A stretch of 60,634 bases of DNA, from contig JASJBE010000009.1 in assembly GCA_030066655.1 (NCBI GenBank), positions 1-60,634 on the forward strand, read 5' to 3'. Positions within the stretch are counted from its first letter, which is position 1. Each line of letters starts with the position of its first letter. Both the position numbers and the translations under genes were made by a program. The stretch comes from Woeseiaceae bacterium (lineage in GTDB: Bacteria > Pseudomonadota > Gammaproteobacteria > Steroidobacterales > Woeseiaceae). Shown in pieces: positions 26,611 to 35,033 of this stretch. Under the pieces are notes generated by a model. That model saw only the letters and a program-made list of their open reading frames with translations. It did not search any database and was not told the origin of the DNA.

Positions 26611-27210
26611 TTGGCAAAATCAAAGACCAGAAAGCCGCGCAAGCCGAGTCGCGCGCAGGCTGAAGAGGCCGTCAGAACCCTGTTGCTGTGGGCTGGCGAG
26701 GACACGCGACGTGAAGGCTTGCTGGACACGCCCAAACGCGTAGCCAAAGCTTACGAGGACTGGTTCAGCGGCTACAAGGACGATCCGATTGAATTTCTGA
26801 AACGGACGTTCGAGGAAGTCGAGGGCTACGACGAGATGATCGTGCTTCGTGACATCGAATTCGAATCGCATTGCGAACATCACATGGCGCCGATCATTGG
26901 CAAAGCGCACGTTGGCTACCTGCCGGAGAACAAGGTGGTCGGTATCTCGAAGCTGGCAAGGGTCGTCGAAGCGTTCGCGCGCCGTTTCCAGGTTCAGGAA
27001 AAAATGACCGCGCAGATTGCGAACTGCATCAACGACGTGCTCGCACCGAGAGGCGTTGCCGTCGTTGTCGAAGCCGCTCATCAGTGCATGACGACCAGGG
27101 GCGTGCACAAGAGCGGCGTGTCAATGGTAACGAGCCAGATGCTCGGCGCGTTTCGCAACAATGCAAAAACCCGCTCAGAGTTTCTGCGCATGATCGACAA
27201 CGGCCGGTAA
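26611..27210 (+). CDS. folE: GTP cyclohydrolase I FolE
   Basis: A 199-residue enzyme converting GTP to dihydroneopterin triphosphate, the first step of folate/pterin synthesis. The zinc ligands are visible in Cys-Glu-His-His (about 88-91) and His-Gln-Cys-Met-Thr-Thr-Arg-Gly (about 157-164), so it is the zinc-dependent FolE1 type. The only good start is TTG 26611, 9 bases after AAAGGAC; the next in-frame ATG would remove conserved sequence. It ends before a bidirectional terminator. Confidence 0.95.
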   Translation: MAKSKTRKPRKPSRAQAEEAVRTLLLWAGEDTRREGLLDTPKRVAKAYEDWFSGYKDDPIEFLKRTFEEVEGYDEMIVLRDIEFESHCEHHMAPIIGKAHVGYLPENKVVGISKLARVVEAFARRFQVQEKMTAQIANCINDVLAPRGVAVVVEAAHQCMTTRGVHKSGVSMVTSQMLGAFRNNAKTRSEFLRMIDNGR

Positions 27211-27238
27211 CTCAAGCGGTCTATCGAGGACTCAGACG

Positions 27239-27269
27239 AAAAAAGGCGACCCGCAGGGCGCTTTTTTTT
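27239..27269. terminator. Bidirectional terminator between folE and the M49-like gene
   Basis: An A6 run, a GC-rich stem (GCG-A-CCC / GGG-CGC with one bulged A) and a T8 run are arranged so that both strands read stem then T tract. It serves folE (+) and the convergent peptidase gene (-). Confidence 0.8.
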
Positions 27270-27285
27270 GGATCGGGGTTATGCG

Positions 27286-28938
27286 TCAGAGGCCGAGTTC
27301 AGCCACGCCCTGCCTGAACGTGATGTCTACCGGGATATTCGCCTGCGTCAGGCGGTCGAGATCTGCCTGCAGTTCCGCGCCGATCACGCCTTTGGACTCG
27401 GTCAGCTCGCTCGCAGCATCGTAATCGCCGTCGCCCTGCAGCGTTAGTATCAGGCGCGACAGATCCTCGATCGCCTGCTGCATAGCCTCGAAATCGACCG
27501 CGTACTTGCCGGTCTCCGCGTCCCGAACGAAGGCGCCATTCTCCATAAAGAAATTGAAGCGCACCATGTTTGCCTGACCATGCGCGCTGCTCGCCCCGAA
27601 CCTGACGGAACGAAAGATGCCAGCCATGAACGTCACGTAGTAGTCCATCAGCTCGACGTCCCCGAGCTCGCCGGCGTCATGTAGCGCGGTAATCATGTAC
27701 AGGCCGAGCACATCGGCCTTTCCCTCCTCGATGCTGGAGGCGAGATCCTTCAGTGCCTCGCGCACGGTGCCACGGTCATTGATCGTATTCTTGATGCCAA
27801 GCCCGTGAGCGACCTCATGGAACATCGTGTTGGAAAAGAACGCGTCGAAGGTGACGTGCTGACGCTGGCCGTCGTCGACGAGGACGTCTGCAATCGGGTC
27901 GAGGATTCTTTCGAACTTCGCCTGCATCGCGTTCTTCAGTTGCAGCCTGCGCGTTCCTTTTTCAAGCTGCACCTGTTCGTCGTTGGGCAGATTGATGGCG
28001 ATCGTCTTGGATCCGGCATTGCTGTGGCCCGCATAGTAGATGACGTCATAGGCATTCAGTTCCGAGTCCGTCCCGGGCGTCTCCCACTTGTATTCGTCCG
28101 GCACCGGAAGGCCCTCCTGGAGCTCCGGGAGAAACTCGGAGAAACGCGACAGCCTTTCGCTCCAGTCGAGATCCTTGATCAACACGTAGGACTCGTAGGC
28201 GTTGCGATAGCCGAACAACCGGTCTTCGTAAGACTCGATTGGCCCGATGACGACGTCGACCTCGTTATCCCTGACGTCCAGCCAGAACCGGTCGCTGGTC
28301 TGGAAGTCGTCACTGATCAACGCAGCCGCGCGGAGCTTCAGGTAGATCGAGAAATTGGCGCTCTCGGCGAGATCTGCGGCCTCATGCAACAGCGCGGCGG
28401 CTTCCGCCAGTTCGTCCGCGTAGGCGCGGTGGTAGGGCACGAGGTCGAGCTTGCCGTCGGCATCGCGCCGCACCAGCGAGTACGCGCCATTTTTGCCCGG
28501 AAGATACGCCTGCTCGAATTCTTCTTTGGTCATGTCCGCAGGGTAGAAATTAGCGCCCGGCGGCTTCTGGCTGAACCCGCCCAGAAACGGCCGCTCGTTG
28601 TCGAGTCGATCCCACGGGCCGTAGTTCAGCTCCGCAAAGCGCCGCGCATCATCGATACCGATGCCCGCCAGCCACTCTTCGTAGTCGTCCCGGAACGCCT
28701 GGCGCCAGAAGAGGTCGTCCATGATGTCGGATGCCTCTATGAGCTTGACCACCATGGCCTTCTGGTTGTCGCTGAGCCCACTCAGGTCGGCGGTCAGTGC
28801 GAACTCGGCGTAGATGTCGGGCCTCGGCGCCGCAATCAGTGGCTTGACCTCGGCCTCCGGCTCCGGCGCTTTTTCGGCGCTGCAACCCCACACCATCGCG
28901 GTCGCGGTGAGAATGAGTAGTCCTTTCTGTGCTTTCAC
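27286..28938 (-). CDS. M49-like (dipeptidyl-peptidase III-related) lipoprotein zinc peptidase
   Basis: A 550-residue lipoprotein: lipobox Trp-Gly-Cys with Cys19, then an acidic linker and a large helical zinc-peptidase domain. The metal motif is His374-Glu-Val-Ala-His378 (HExxH), and Glu-Glu-Gly-Lys-Ala-Asp at 404-409 supplies the third ligand, as in peptidase family M49. Classic dipeptidyl-peptidase III has HExxGH with one extra residue; this short form resembles bacterial M49-like proteins of uncertain substrate. It is anchored by a lipid on the periplasmic side. It is transcribed from 28938 toward the shared terminator, 69 bases after murI. Confidence 0.78.
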   Translation of the reverse strand: MKAQKGLLILTATAMVWGCSAEKAPEPEAEVKPLIAAPRPDIYAEFALTADLSGLSDNQKAMVVKLIEASDIMDDLFWRQAFRDDYEEWLAGIGIDDARRFAELNYGPWDRLDNERPFLGGFSQKPPGANFYPADMTKEEFEQAYLPGKNGAYSLVRRDADGKLDLVPYHRAYADELAEAAALLHEAADLAESANFSIYLKLRAAALISDDFQTSDRFWLDVRDNEVDVVIGPIESYEDRLFGYRNAYESYVLIKDLDWSERLSRFSEFLPELQEGLPVPDEYKWETPGTDSELNAYDVIYYAGHSNAGSKTIAINLPNDEQVQLEKGTRRLQLKNAMQAKFERILDPIADVLVDDGQRQHVTFDAFFSNTMFHEVAHGLGIKNTINDRGTVREALKDLASSIEEGKADVLGLYMITALHDAGELGDVELMDYYVTFMAGIFRSVRFGASSAHGQANMVRFNFFMENGAFVRDAETGKYAVDFEAMQQAIEDLSRLILTLQGDGDYDAASELTESKGVIGAELQADLDRLTQANIPVDITFRQGVAELGL

Positions 28939-29007
28939 GCTGTCTTCCCCGGCGGGTACTGGATCAGCCCGATTATGGCACGGTGCAGCAGGCAGTCGGG
29001 CGGCGCG

Positions 29008-29829
29008 CTACAGGTCAACAATCTCGATGTCGCTGCTCGTGATCTGCTGGCCGAGAAACTGACCGCCGATGCGAGCGAAACGCGTGGCGCCGTCTGTCGC
29101 CAGCAGGTCCAGTCGGCCGGATTGCGTAGCCGGAGCACCGGTGCCATTGCTGTCCAGCAGCGCCTTCACGGCTTCAGCCGTTGTGCTCGCCGAATCGACG
29201 ATCTTCGTGCCGGGCTCGACGACTGCCCGGATAGCCGGACGCAACAATGGAAAGTGCGTGCAGCCGAGAATCAGCGTGTCGGGCTGATTGCCGCCCGCAA
29301 TGACAGGATCGAGATAACGCCTGACGATCGCGGTGGCGATCTTGCCGTCAGTCCAGCCCTCCTCGGCCAGCGCGACCAGCATTTCACAGGCGATCTCGTG
29401 AATGGCGGCGTCGGGGTCGCGACGCCTGATCGCGGCCGTGTAGGCCCCCAGTCGCACCGTCGCCTCGGTCGCAAGCACGAGATGGCGCCCCGCTGCTTGT
29501 GTCGACACGGCGGCCTGGGCGCCCGGCTCAACGACGCCGACGACCGGCAGCGGCGACAAGCGCTCCTTGAGCGCTGCCAGCGCGACGGCCGAGGCGGTAT
29601 TGCAGGCGACGACGAGCAGTTTGATATCCCGATCCAGCAGGCTCTCGGTGGCCTGCAGGGCGTAACGTGATATCGACTGGGGGCTCTTGGTCCCGTAGGG
29701 AAGGCGCGCGGTATCGCCGAGGTAGACGAGATGCTCCGCGGGCAGTGCTTCTCGTAGCGCCTTTAGGACCGTGAGGCCGCCGACGCCCGAATCAAATACC
29801 CCGATCGGAGATGGACTGCTTGCTGTCAT
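29008..29829 (-). CDS. murI: Glutamate racemase MurI
   Basis: A 273-residue enzyme that makes D-glutamate for peptidoglycan. The two catalytic cysteines are in Val-Ala-Cys-Asn-Thr-Ala-Ser-Ala (about residue 74) and Gly-Cys-Thr-His-Phe-Pro-Leu-Leu (about residue 185), and the N-terminus has Ile-Gly-Val-Phe-Asp-Ser-Gly-Val-Gly-Gly-Leu-Thr. The reading frame is complete. It is on the same strand as the upstream hypothetical gene and the downstream M49-like gene. Confidence 0.96.
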   Translation of the reverse strand: MTASSPSPIGVFDSGVGGLTVLKALREALPAEHLVYLGDTARLPYGTKSPQSISRYALQATESLLDRDIKLLVVACNTASAVALAALKERLSPLPVVGVVEPGAQAAVSTQAAGRHLVLATEATVRLGAYTAAIRRRDPDAAIHEIACEMLVALAEEGWTDGKIATAIVRRYLDPVIAGGNQPDTLILGCTHFPLLRPAIRAVVEPGTKIVDSASTTAEAVKALLDSNGTGAPATQSGRLDLLATDGATRFARIGGQFLGQQITSSDIEIVDL

Positions 29830-29924
29830 CTGCGCATTTTGCCGCAGTCAGCACGCCGACACACGGATTGTCCGAGATCCGGCGCAGGCGAGCCGAAAAA
29901 CGGCGGTCAGGTTAAAACCTGAAT

Positions 29925-30302
29925 TCAGGAGACAGACTTGACGAGAAACGGCGGGACGACGCTGGCATCGTCCTGATCAACGGTCAGCAGCGAAGTCCGG
30001 GCGTCGCGGCTTCGAAGCATCTCGCCGTAGATCGATACAACAGAGACGGCACAGCGACTGGCTTCCTTGGCCGACATCTTGCGCACCGAGGCACAGATCG
30101 CGCCTTCTCCGCTGTGCGGTTCGACACAGGTCATGCGACTCTTGAGTGACGTGAATTCGTCCTTCAGTGAGGTCGGTAACTCCTCGTCGGGAATGGCACT
30201 CAGGTTTTCCTCGAAGGCCCGTAGCAGGCGGTCTTTGACGTTTCCGTCACCTGCAAGTATGCGTACAGCCGCGTCAAAGCGGTCAAGGTGGGGGTCTGAC
30301 AT
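29925..30302 (-). CDS. Conserved-looking hypothetical protein
   Basis: A 125-residue soluble protein with a good ribosome site (GGAG 5 bases before ATG 30302). It is charged and helical in the first half, has two cysteines in the middle (Met-Thr-Cys-Val-Glu; Ile-Cys-Ala-Ser) and ends in a hydrophobic strand-like tail. No motif was recognised. It sits between ileS and murI on the same strand with its own possible promoter. Confidence 0.7.
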   Translation of the reverse strand: MSDPHLDRFDAAVRILAGDGNVKDRLLRAFEENLSAIPDEELPTSLKDEFTSLKSRMTCVEPHSGEGAICASVRKMSAKEASRCAVSVVSIYGEMLRSRDARTSLLTVDQDDASVVPPFLVKSVS

Positions 30303-30446
30303 TCGAACTCCAGCGATTTCTTATTCTTAGCCAGCCGTGCCTCTCAAACACGGCGTCGAGCGCCCTCTGAGTCTGCTACCTCCTGTAGCGACTGCCTGGT
30401 TAGACCTGTCGAACGTCCGAGTTCGTTCAGTATGTTGCGCCCGTTT

Positions 30447-30476
30447 CTTATAGCAGACTTTGCGAAGCCGCCGCAA
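30447..30476 (-). promoter_or_regulatory. Candidate promoter for the 125-residue hypothetical gene
   Basis: On the minus strand, -35 TTGCGG (30471-30476) and -10 TATAAG (30447-30452) are 18 bases apart, just after the ileS stop. The spacing is acceptable, the -35 imperfect. Confidence 0.35.
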
Positions 30477-30487
30477 GCGGCCGGAAT

Positions 30488-33400
30488 CTAGCCGGCTTTT
30501 CGCAGCTCGATGCGCCAGGAATCCTCCGACAGCGTCTTTTCATCGGTGAACAGCGGTGATGACTGGTCCGTTTCCCACGTGACGGCGAGCGTCTCGGTCA
30601 TCAGGTACTCCCGGTGCTTCTCCAGCGCTTTTTCGATGGCCGGCGAGCCCGACACGCCGAGTACGATTCGATCTGAGACTTCCAGGCCAGCCTGCTTGCG
30701 GGAATCCTGTACCGAACGGACGACCTCGCGCGCGAGCCCCTCATCGATCAGCTCGCCGGTCAGGCTTGTATCCAGGGCCGTCAGGAAGCCTGAGTCCTCA
30801 CCACAGGCAAACCCCTCGGCTGAGGAGGTTTCGATCAGCACGTCCTCTCCGTCGAGCGCCAGGACTTCACCCCCCGCGCTGATCTCGAAGCCCTTTCCCC
30901 GCGCGACGGCTCCGGCGATAGCGCCACCGTCGGCCGCATCGAGCGCCGCCCGAATCTGCGGTATCAGCTTGCCGTAGCGCTTGCCGAGCTTCGGCAGGTT
31001 CGGCTTGATCCGATAGCTGACGAGCCCGGCGTCGCGGGCGATGAATTCGACAGACTTGACGTTGAGCTCCTCGAGAATCTGGTCCTGGTGCGAGGCCAGC
31101 GCCTGCAGCGACGCGTCGTCCGGCGCGCGCAGCAGGATCCTCGACAGGGGTTGGCGTGTCCTGACACCGGACTGCGACCGGGCCGCGCGGGCCAGGCCAA
31201 CGACCTTCTGTACGACGCCGGTCTCGAAGATCAGCTCGTCGTTTCGCCATGCCGGATCGACAACGGGCCACGTCGCCATGTGCACGCTGACCGGCGCGTC
31301 CGGTGTCCGGCTCCTGACGAGGTTCTGGTAGACCTCTTCAGCGAGGAACGGCACGAACGGAGCCATCAGCTTGTGCGCAGCGACGAGGCATTCGTACAAG
31401 GTCAGGTAAGCGGACTGCTTGTCCTCTGGGTCGGTCGACTTCCAGAAGCGCCGGCGGTTGCGCCGCACGTACCAGTTGCTGAGCTGGTCGACGAAGGATT
31501 CGATCGCCTCGCCCGCCGTCTTCGCGTCGAAGTCATCGAGCGCCCGGGTCACCGTCTCCACGGTCTCATGGGTCAGCGCAAGCGCCCAGCGATCGATCTC
31601 GGGCCGCTCCTCGACCGGAACCTCTTTATCGAGGTCCACATCGTCGATACGGGCATAGAGGACGAAGAACCCGTACGTGTTCCAGAACGTGTTGATAAAC
31701 GAGCTGGCGACGTCCGCGACGATATCGACCGAGATGCGTTTCTGCACATCCGGCGACAGTCGCGCCAGGAAGTACCAGCGCAGCGCATCGGCGCCTACGG
31801 TATCGAACACATCGTAGGGATTGACGATGTTGCCCAGCGACTTCGACATCTTCTTGCCGTCTTTGTCGACGATGTGGCTTAAGCAGATGACGTTCTTGTA
31901 CGCGACGCTGTCGGAGACGAGCGTTGCGATCGCGTGCAGCGTGTAGAACCAGCCGCGTGTCTGATCGATCGCCTCACAGATGTAATCGGCGGGGAAATGT
32001 TGTTCGAACAGGTCCTGGTTCTCGAACGGATAGTGCCACTGTGCATAAGACATCGCGCCCGAGTCGAACCAGCAGTCGATGACCTCGGGCACTCGGCGCC
32101 AGGTCACGCCGTCGATCTCAAACGTCACGTTATCGACGGCGGGACGGTGCAGGTCCAGTTCGCTGAGATCGCGGCCGGTCAGCTCTTCGAGTTCTGCGAC
32201 CGAGCCGATGCATCGGAGCCCACCCTCGCCGTCCGTCCAGATCGGCAGCGGTGTTCCCCAGAAACGCTCGCGGGACAGCGCCCAGTCCACATTGTTTTCC
32301 AGCCAGTTGCCGAAACGTCCGTCGCGAATATGCTCAGGAACCCACTTGATGGTCTGGTTCAGTTCCGTCATCCGCTCGCGGAACTTCGATGTCCGGATAT
32401 ACCAGGCATTCTTCGCGTAGTAGATGATCGGGTCCTTGGTGCGCCAGCCGAAGGGATAGCTGTGCGTGTAGCGTTCGGAGCGGAACATGATGCCGCGCTC
32501 CTTCAGGATCCGTATCAGCGGCTTGTCGGCGTCCTTGAAGAACATGCCCGCCACGGGCTCGACGGCGTCGACAAAGTTGCCGTCGAGACCGACGCCGTGG
32601 ACAACCGGCAGACCGTTTTCCTGGCCCAGCGCCAGGTCGTCGACGCCATAGGCCGGGGCCGTGTGCACGATCCCGGTGCCGCTTTCCGTCGTGACAAAAT
32701 CGGCGCCGAACACCTGGAACGCATTGGGCGCATCGACATCGAGGTAGTCGAAGAGGCGCTCGTAGCGGCGACCGACAAGCGCTGTACCTTTGACGGTCTT
32801 GACGACCCGATGCTCGATATCCCGAAACACCGACTCGCGCAGCGCCTCGGCGACGATCAGTGTCTGGCCGTCGGACTCACAGTAGCTGTAGTCGATGTCC
32901 TCGCCGACGGCCAGCGCGAGGTTGGACGGTAGCGTCCACGGCGTTGTCGTCCAGACCAGGAAATAGGTGTCGTCCTCGTCCTGCAACTTGAAGCGAACGG
33001 TGATTGACGGATCTTCAGTCTCCTGGTAGCCCTGCGCCAGCTCGTGCGACGACAGCGTCGCACCGATTCTCGGGTCGTACGGAACGACCTTGTAGCCGCG
33101 GTAGATCAGGTCCTTGTCGAAGATGTCCTTGAGCAGGTACCAGACCGACTCGATGAAGGAGTTGTCGAGCGTGTAGTACGCCTCGTCCATGTTGACCCAG
33201 AAGCCCATGCGCTCGGTCATCTTTTCCCAGTCGGCGATGTAGGTCATCACCGACTCTCGACACAGGCGGGTGAATTCGTCGATCCCGACCTTTGCCTCGA
33301 TCTCGTCTTTGTCGTAGGTCTCAATAAGGCCTTCAGTCTTCAGGCGTTTCTCGACCTCGTGTTCGACCGGCAGGCCGTGCGTGTCCCAGCCAGCCTTGCG

Positions 33401-33643
33401 CGGCACGTGATAGCCCTGCATCGTCTTGTAGCGCGGGAAGACGTCCTTGAATGCACGTGCGAGGACGTGATGAATGCCGGGTTTTCCGTTTGCGGTCGGC
33501 GGACCCTCACAGAAGCTGAACCGCGGCCCATCTGCCGTCTGCTCAAGCGACTTCTCGAAAACGTCTTCGCTGCGCCAGAATTCCAGCAGCCGCTCTTCGA
33601 GTTGGGGTCCGTTATAGCGACCCGCTACTTCCTTAAACGTCAA
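30488..33643 (-). CDS. ileS: Isoleucyl-tRNA synthetase, type 2 (IleRS2) with GxHH signature
   Basis: A 1051-residue class I synthetase that charges tRNA-Ile. It is long, and the C-terminus lacks the cysteine zinc-finger of bacterial type 1 enzymes, placing it with the eukaryote-like IleRS2 group. The KMSKS loop is intact (Asp-Gly-Lys-Lys-Met-Ser-Lys-Ser-Leu-Gly-Asn, about residue 598). The other signature, normally His-x-Gly-His, reads Gly56-Ile-His-His59 here, in Asn-Gly-Lys-Pro-Gly-Ile-His-His-Val. Translation starts at TTG 33643, supported by GGAG 7 bases upstream; no ATG is available before an in-frame stop. The gene is preceded by a T-box leader and is not next to ribF or lspA, its usual gammaproteobacterial neighbours. 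Confidence 0.93.
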   Translation of the reverse strand: MTFKEVAGRYNGPQLEERLLEFWRSEDVFEKSLEQTADGPRFSFCEGPPTANGKPGIHHVLARAFKDVFPRYKTMQGYHVPRKAGWDTHGLPVEHEVEKRLKTEGLIETYDKDEIEAKVGIDEFTRLCRESVMTYIADWEKMTERMGFWVNMDEAYYTLDNSFIESVWYLLKDIFDKDLIYRGYKVVPYDPRIGATLSSHELAQGYQETEDPSITVRFKLQDEDDTYFLVWTTTPWTLPSNLALAVGEDIDYSYCESDGQTLIVAEALRESVFRDIEHRVVKTVKGTALVGRRYERLFDYLDVDAPNAFQVFGADFVTTESGTGIVHTAPAYGVDDLALGQENGLPVVHGVGLDGNFVDAVEPVAGMFFKDADKPLIRILKERGIMFRSERYTHSYPFGWRTKDPIIYYAKNAWYIRTSKFRERMTELNQTIKWVPEHIRDGRFGNWLENNVDWALSRERFWGTPLPIWTDGEGGLRCIGSVAELEELTGRDLSELDLHRPAVDNVTFEIDGVTWRRVPEVIDCWFDSGAMSYAQWHYPFENQDLFEQHFPADYICEAIDQTRGWFYTLHAIATLVSDSVAYKNVICLSHIVDKDGKKMSKSLGNIVNPYDVFDTVGADALRWYFLARLSPDVQKRISVDIVADVASSFINTFWNTYGFFVLYARIDDVDLDKEVPVEERPEIDRWALALTHETVETVTRALDDFDAKTAGEAIESFVDQLSNWYVRRNRRRFWKSTDPEDKQSAYLTLYECLVAAHKLMAPFVPFLAEEVYQNLVRSRTPDAPVSVHMATWPVVDPAWRNDELIFETGVVQKVVGLARAARSQSGVRTRQPLSRILLRAPDDASLQALASHQDQILEELNVKSVEFIARDAGLVSYRIKPNLPKLGKRYGKLIPQIRAALDAADGGAIAGAVARGKGFEISAGGEVLALDGEDVLIETSSAEGFACGEDSGFLTALDTSLTGELIDEGLAREVVRSVQDSRKQAGLEVSDRIVLGVSGSPAIEKALEKHREYLMTETLAVTWETDQSSPLFTDEKTLSEDSWRIELRKAG

Positions 33644-33699
33644 AACCCTGCTCCGTTTGCTCTTCGTCCAATCTCATCGACGCATCGGGGCCTAAAACG

Positions 33700-33729
33700 A
33701 AAAAACCCCGGACGCTCTCGCGTCCGGGG
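33700..33729 (-). terminator. T-box-controlled intrinsic terminator before ileS
   Basis: On the minus strand, CCCCGGACGC-GAGA-GCGTCCGGGG (perfect 10-bp stem) is followed by TTTTTT. The 5' arm shares CCCCGG with the antiterminator of the T-box leader, so the two folds exclude each other. Confidence 0.93.
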
Positions 33730-33955
33730 CGAAATTCTTCGCGGTACCACCCGGCTTCACAGCCGGCTCTCGCCGACTGCCTCATGGGGTTACAGAACCC
33801 CGGCCTTTTCTCGGAGACCAACCGGCCCTGCTTACTGTGAGTTCAGCGGGCGACTCCGGGGTGATATTCGGTGGTCTGAAGGCCCGGGGCTCACACCCTC
33901 CCCCGGTCGCTCAAGCCTTGAGGGGTCCACCTACTCGTCCCCTTCAACGTCTTCG
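33700..33955 (-). promoter_or_regulatory. Isoleucine T-box riboswitch leader of ileS
   Basis: Read on the minus strand, the leader begins with a Stem I region containing GGACGAGTAGG (AGTA motif at 33932-33935). A specifier-loop segment GAATATCACC follows, with ATC (Ile codon, 33863-33865) followed by a conserved A. A Stem III hairpin comes next (CAGTCGGC-GAGA-GCCGGCTG), then the T-box GGTGGTACCGCG (33740-33751). The variable base in TGGT is T, which pairs with the A73 discriminator of tRNA-Ile. An antiterminator (CCGGG, TGGTACC bulge, GCGAA/TTCGC, CCCGG) competes with a strong terminator at 33700-33729. Uncharged tRNA-Ile should permit ileS transcription. Confidence 0.93.
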
Positions 33956-33962
33956 CGTGAAA

Positions 33963-33986
33963 ACTATAGTCGGCGACCCCAAAAAA
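33963..33986 (-). promoter_or_regulatory. Candidate promoter of the T-box/ileS transcript
   Basis: The minus strand has a -10 TATAGT (33963-33968) about 10 bases before the leader start. A TTG-rich region 15-19 bases upstream (TTGTTT or TTGCTT) is the likely -35; the spacing is not ideal. Confidence 0.45.
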
Positions 33987-34065
33987 CAAGCAAAATGTCG
34001 AAATGAGGCACGCCGGGCTCGCCGATCGGTACTCGAGGCGTGCCCGACACCCGCGGAGACCGGCA

Positions 34066-35028
34066 TTGAACGACACGTCTTTTCCCGAACCCACGCTGCT
34101 AGCCGTCAACGATGTGAGGCTGGCCGTCCATGAGCAGGGCGACGGAGACCCGGTGATCCTGTTGCACGGCTTCCCGGAGCTGGCGTTTTCCTGGCGCTTC
34201 CAGATGCCGGCGCTCGCCGCCGCCGGGTTTCGCGCCATCGCACCGGATCAGCGCGGATACGGCCTGAGCTCCTGCCCGGACGCGGTCGGTGAGTACACGA
34301 TCCAGAAACTGATCGCCGACATCAACGGACTGCTGGACGCACTCGGGCTCGAGTCTGCGCGCTTCGTCGGACACGACTGGGGAGCGATCCTGCTCTGGCA
34401 ATACGCTTTGATGAACAGCGATCGCGTCGACGAGATGGTCGTACTCAACATTCCGTTCTATCCGAGACCCCCGGTCGATCCGATCACTATCTTCAGGCAC
34501 CGGCACGGCAATCACTTCTATATCGTCGACTTTCAGGACTCCAGCGCCGCTGATCGCGAGTTCGCCGCCGACCCGAGCCACTTCATCAACAACATGATGC
34601 GGCGAGGACAGATCACGCGCGAGGCCTACGAACGACTGCCCGCTCAGCAACGTGTCCTGAGCCTGCGCGCAACGATGGCAAAGGCGTCCTCGGGGGGAAC
34701 GCCGTTATTGAGCGATGAGGAACTCGATTACTTTGCTGACGCCTTCGCGAGGTCCGGTTTTACCGGCGGCATCAACTGGTACCGCAACATGGAACATAAC
34801 TGGGTAAGCACGGCTGACGTCGAACAGCGCATCCGAACCCGCACGCTGTTCATCGGCGCCCGCGATGACGTGGTCATCCCTTTGGGCGACATTGAGTCGA
34901 TGCGCGAGCACGTCGACGACCTGCGGATAGAAATGCTTGCGCCCTGCGGCCACTGGTCACAGCAGGAGCGGCCCGATGACGTCAATCAGTTAATCCTGGA
35001 CTTCTTCTCTCACGGCGCCGGCCGCTGA
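34066..35028 (+). CDS. Alpha/beta hydrolase, epoxide hydrolase-like
   Basis: A 320-residue alpha/beta hydrolase. TTG 34066 is chosen because GGAG is 7 bases upstream and the fold begins soon after. The oxyanion loop His-Gly-Phe-Pro-Glu is at 34-38, the nucleophile is Asp104 in Gly-His-Asp-Trp-Gly, and the catalytic His is in Cys-Gly-His-Trp-Ser-Gln (about 296). The Asp nucleophile and lid arrangement fit soluble epoxide hydrolases; a fluoroacetate-type dehalogenase is less likely. The gene is divergent from ileS and sits beyond its leader. Confidence 0.82.
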   Translation: MNDTSFPEPTLLAVNDVRLAVHEQGDGDPVILLHGFPELAFSWRFQMPALAAAGFRAIAPDQRGYGLSSCPDAVGEYTIQKLIADINGLLDALGLESARFVGHDWGAILLWQYALMNSDRVDEMVVLNIPFYPRPPVDPITIFRHRHGNHFYIVDFQDSSAADREFAADPSHFINNMMRRGQITREAYERLPAQQRVLSLRATMAKASSGGTPLLSDEELDYFADAFARSGFTGGINWYRNMEHNWVSTADVEQRIRTRTLFIGARDDVVIPLGDIESMREHVDDLRIEMLAPCGHWSQQERPDDVNQLILDFFSHGAGR

Positions 35029-35033
35029 GAGTC

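Noticed and set aside
33633..33821. Open frame across the ileS leader (minus strand)
   Set aside because: It lies wholly within the T-box and terminator structure and in a different frame from ileS.
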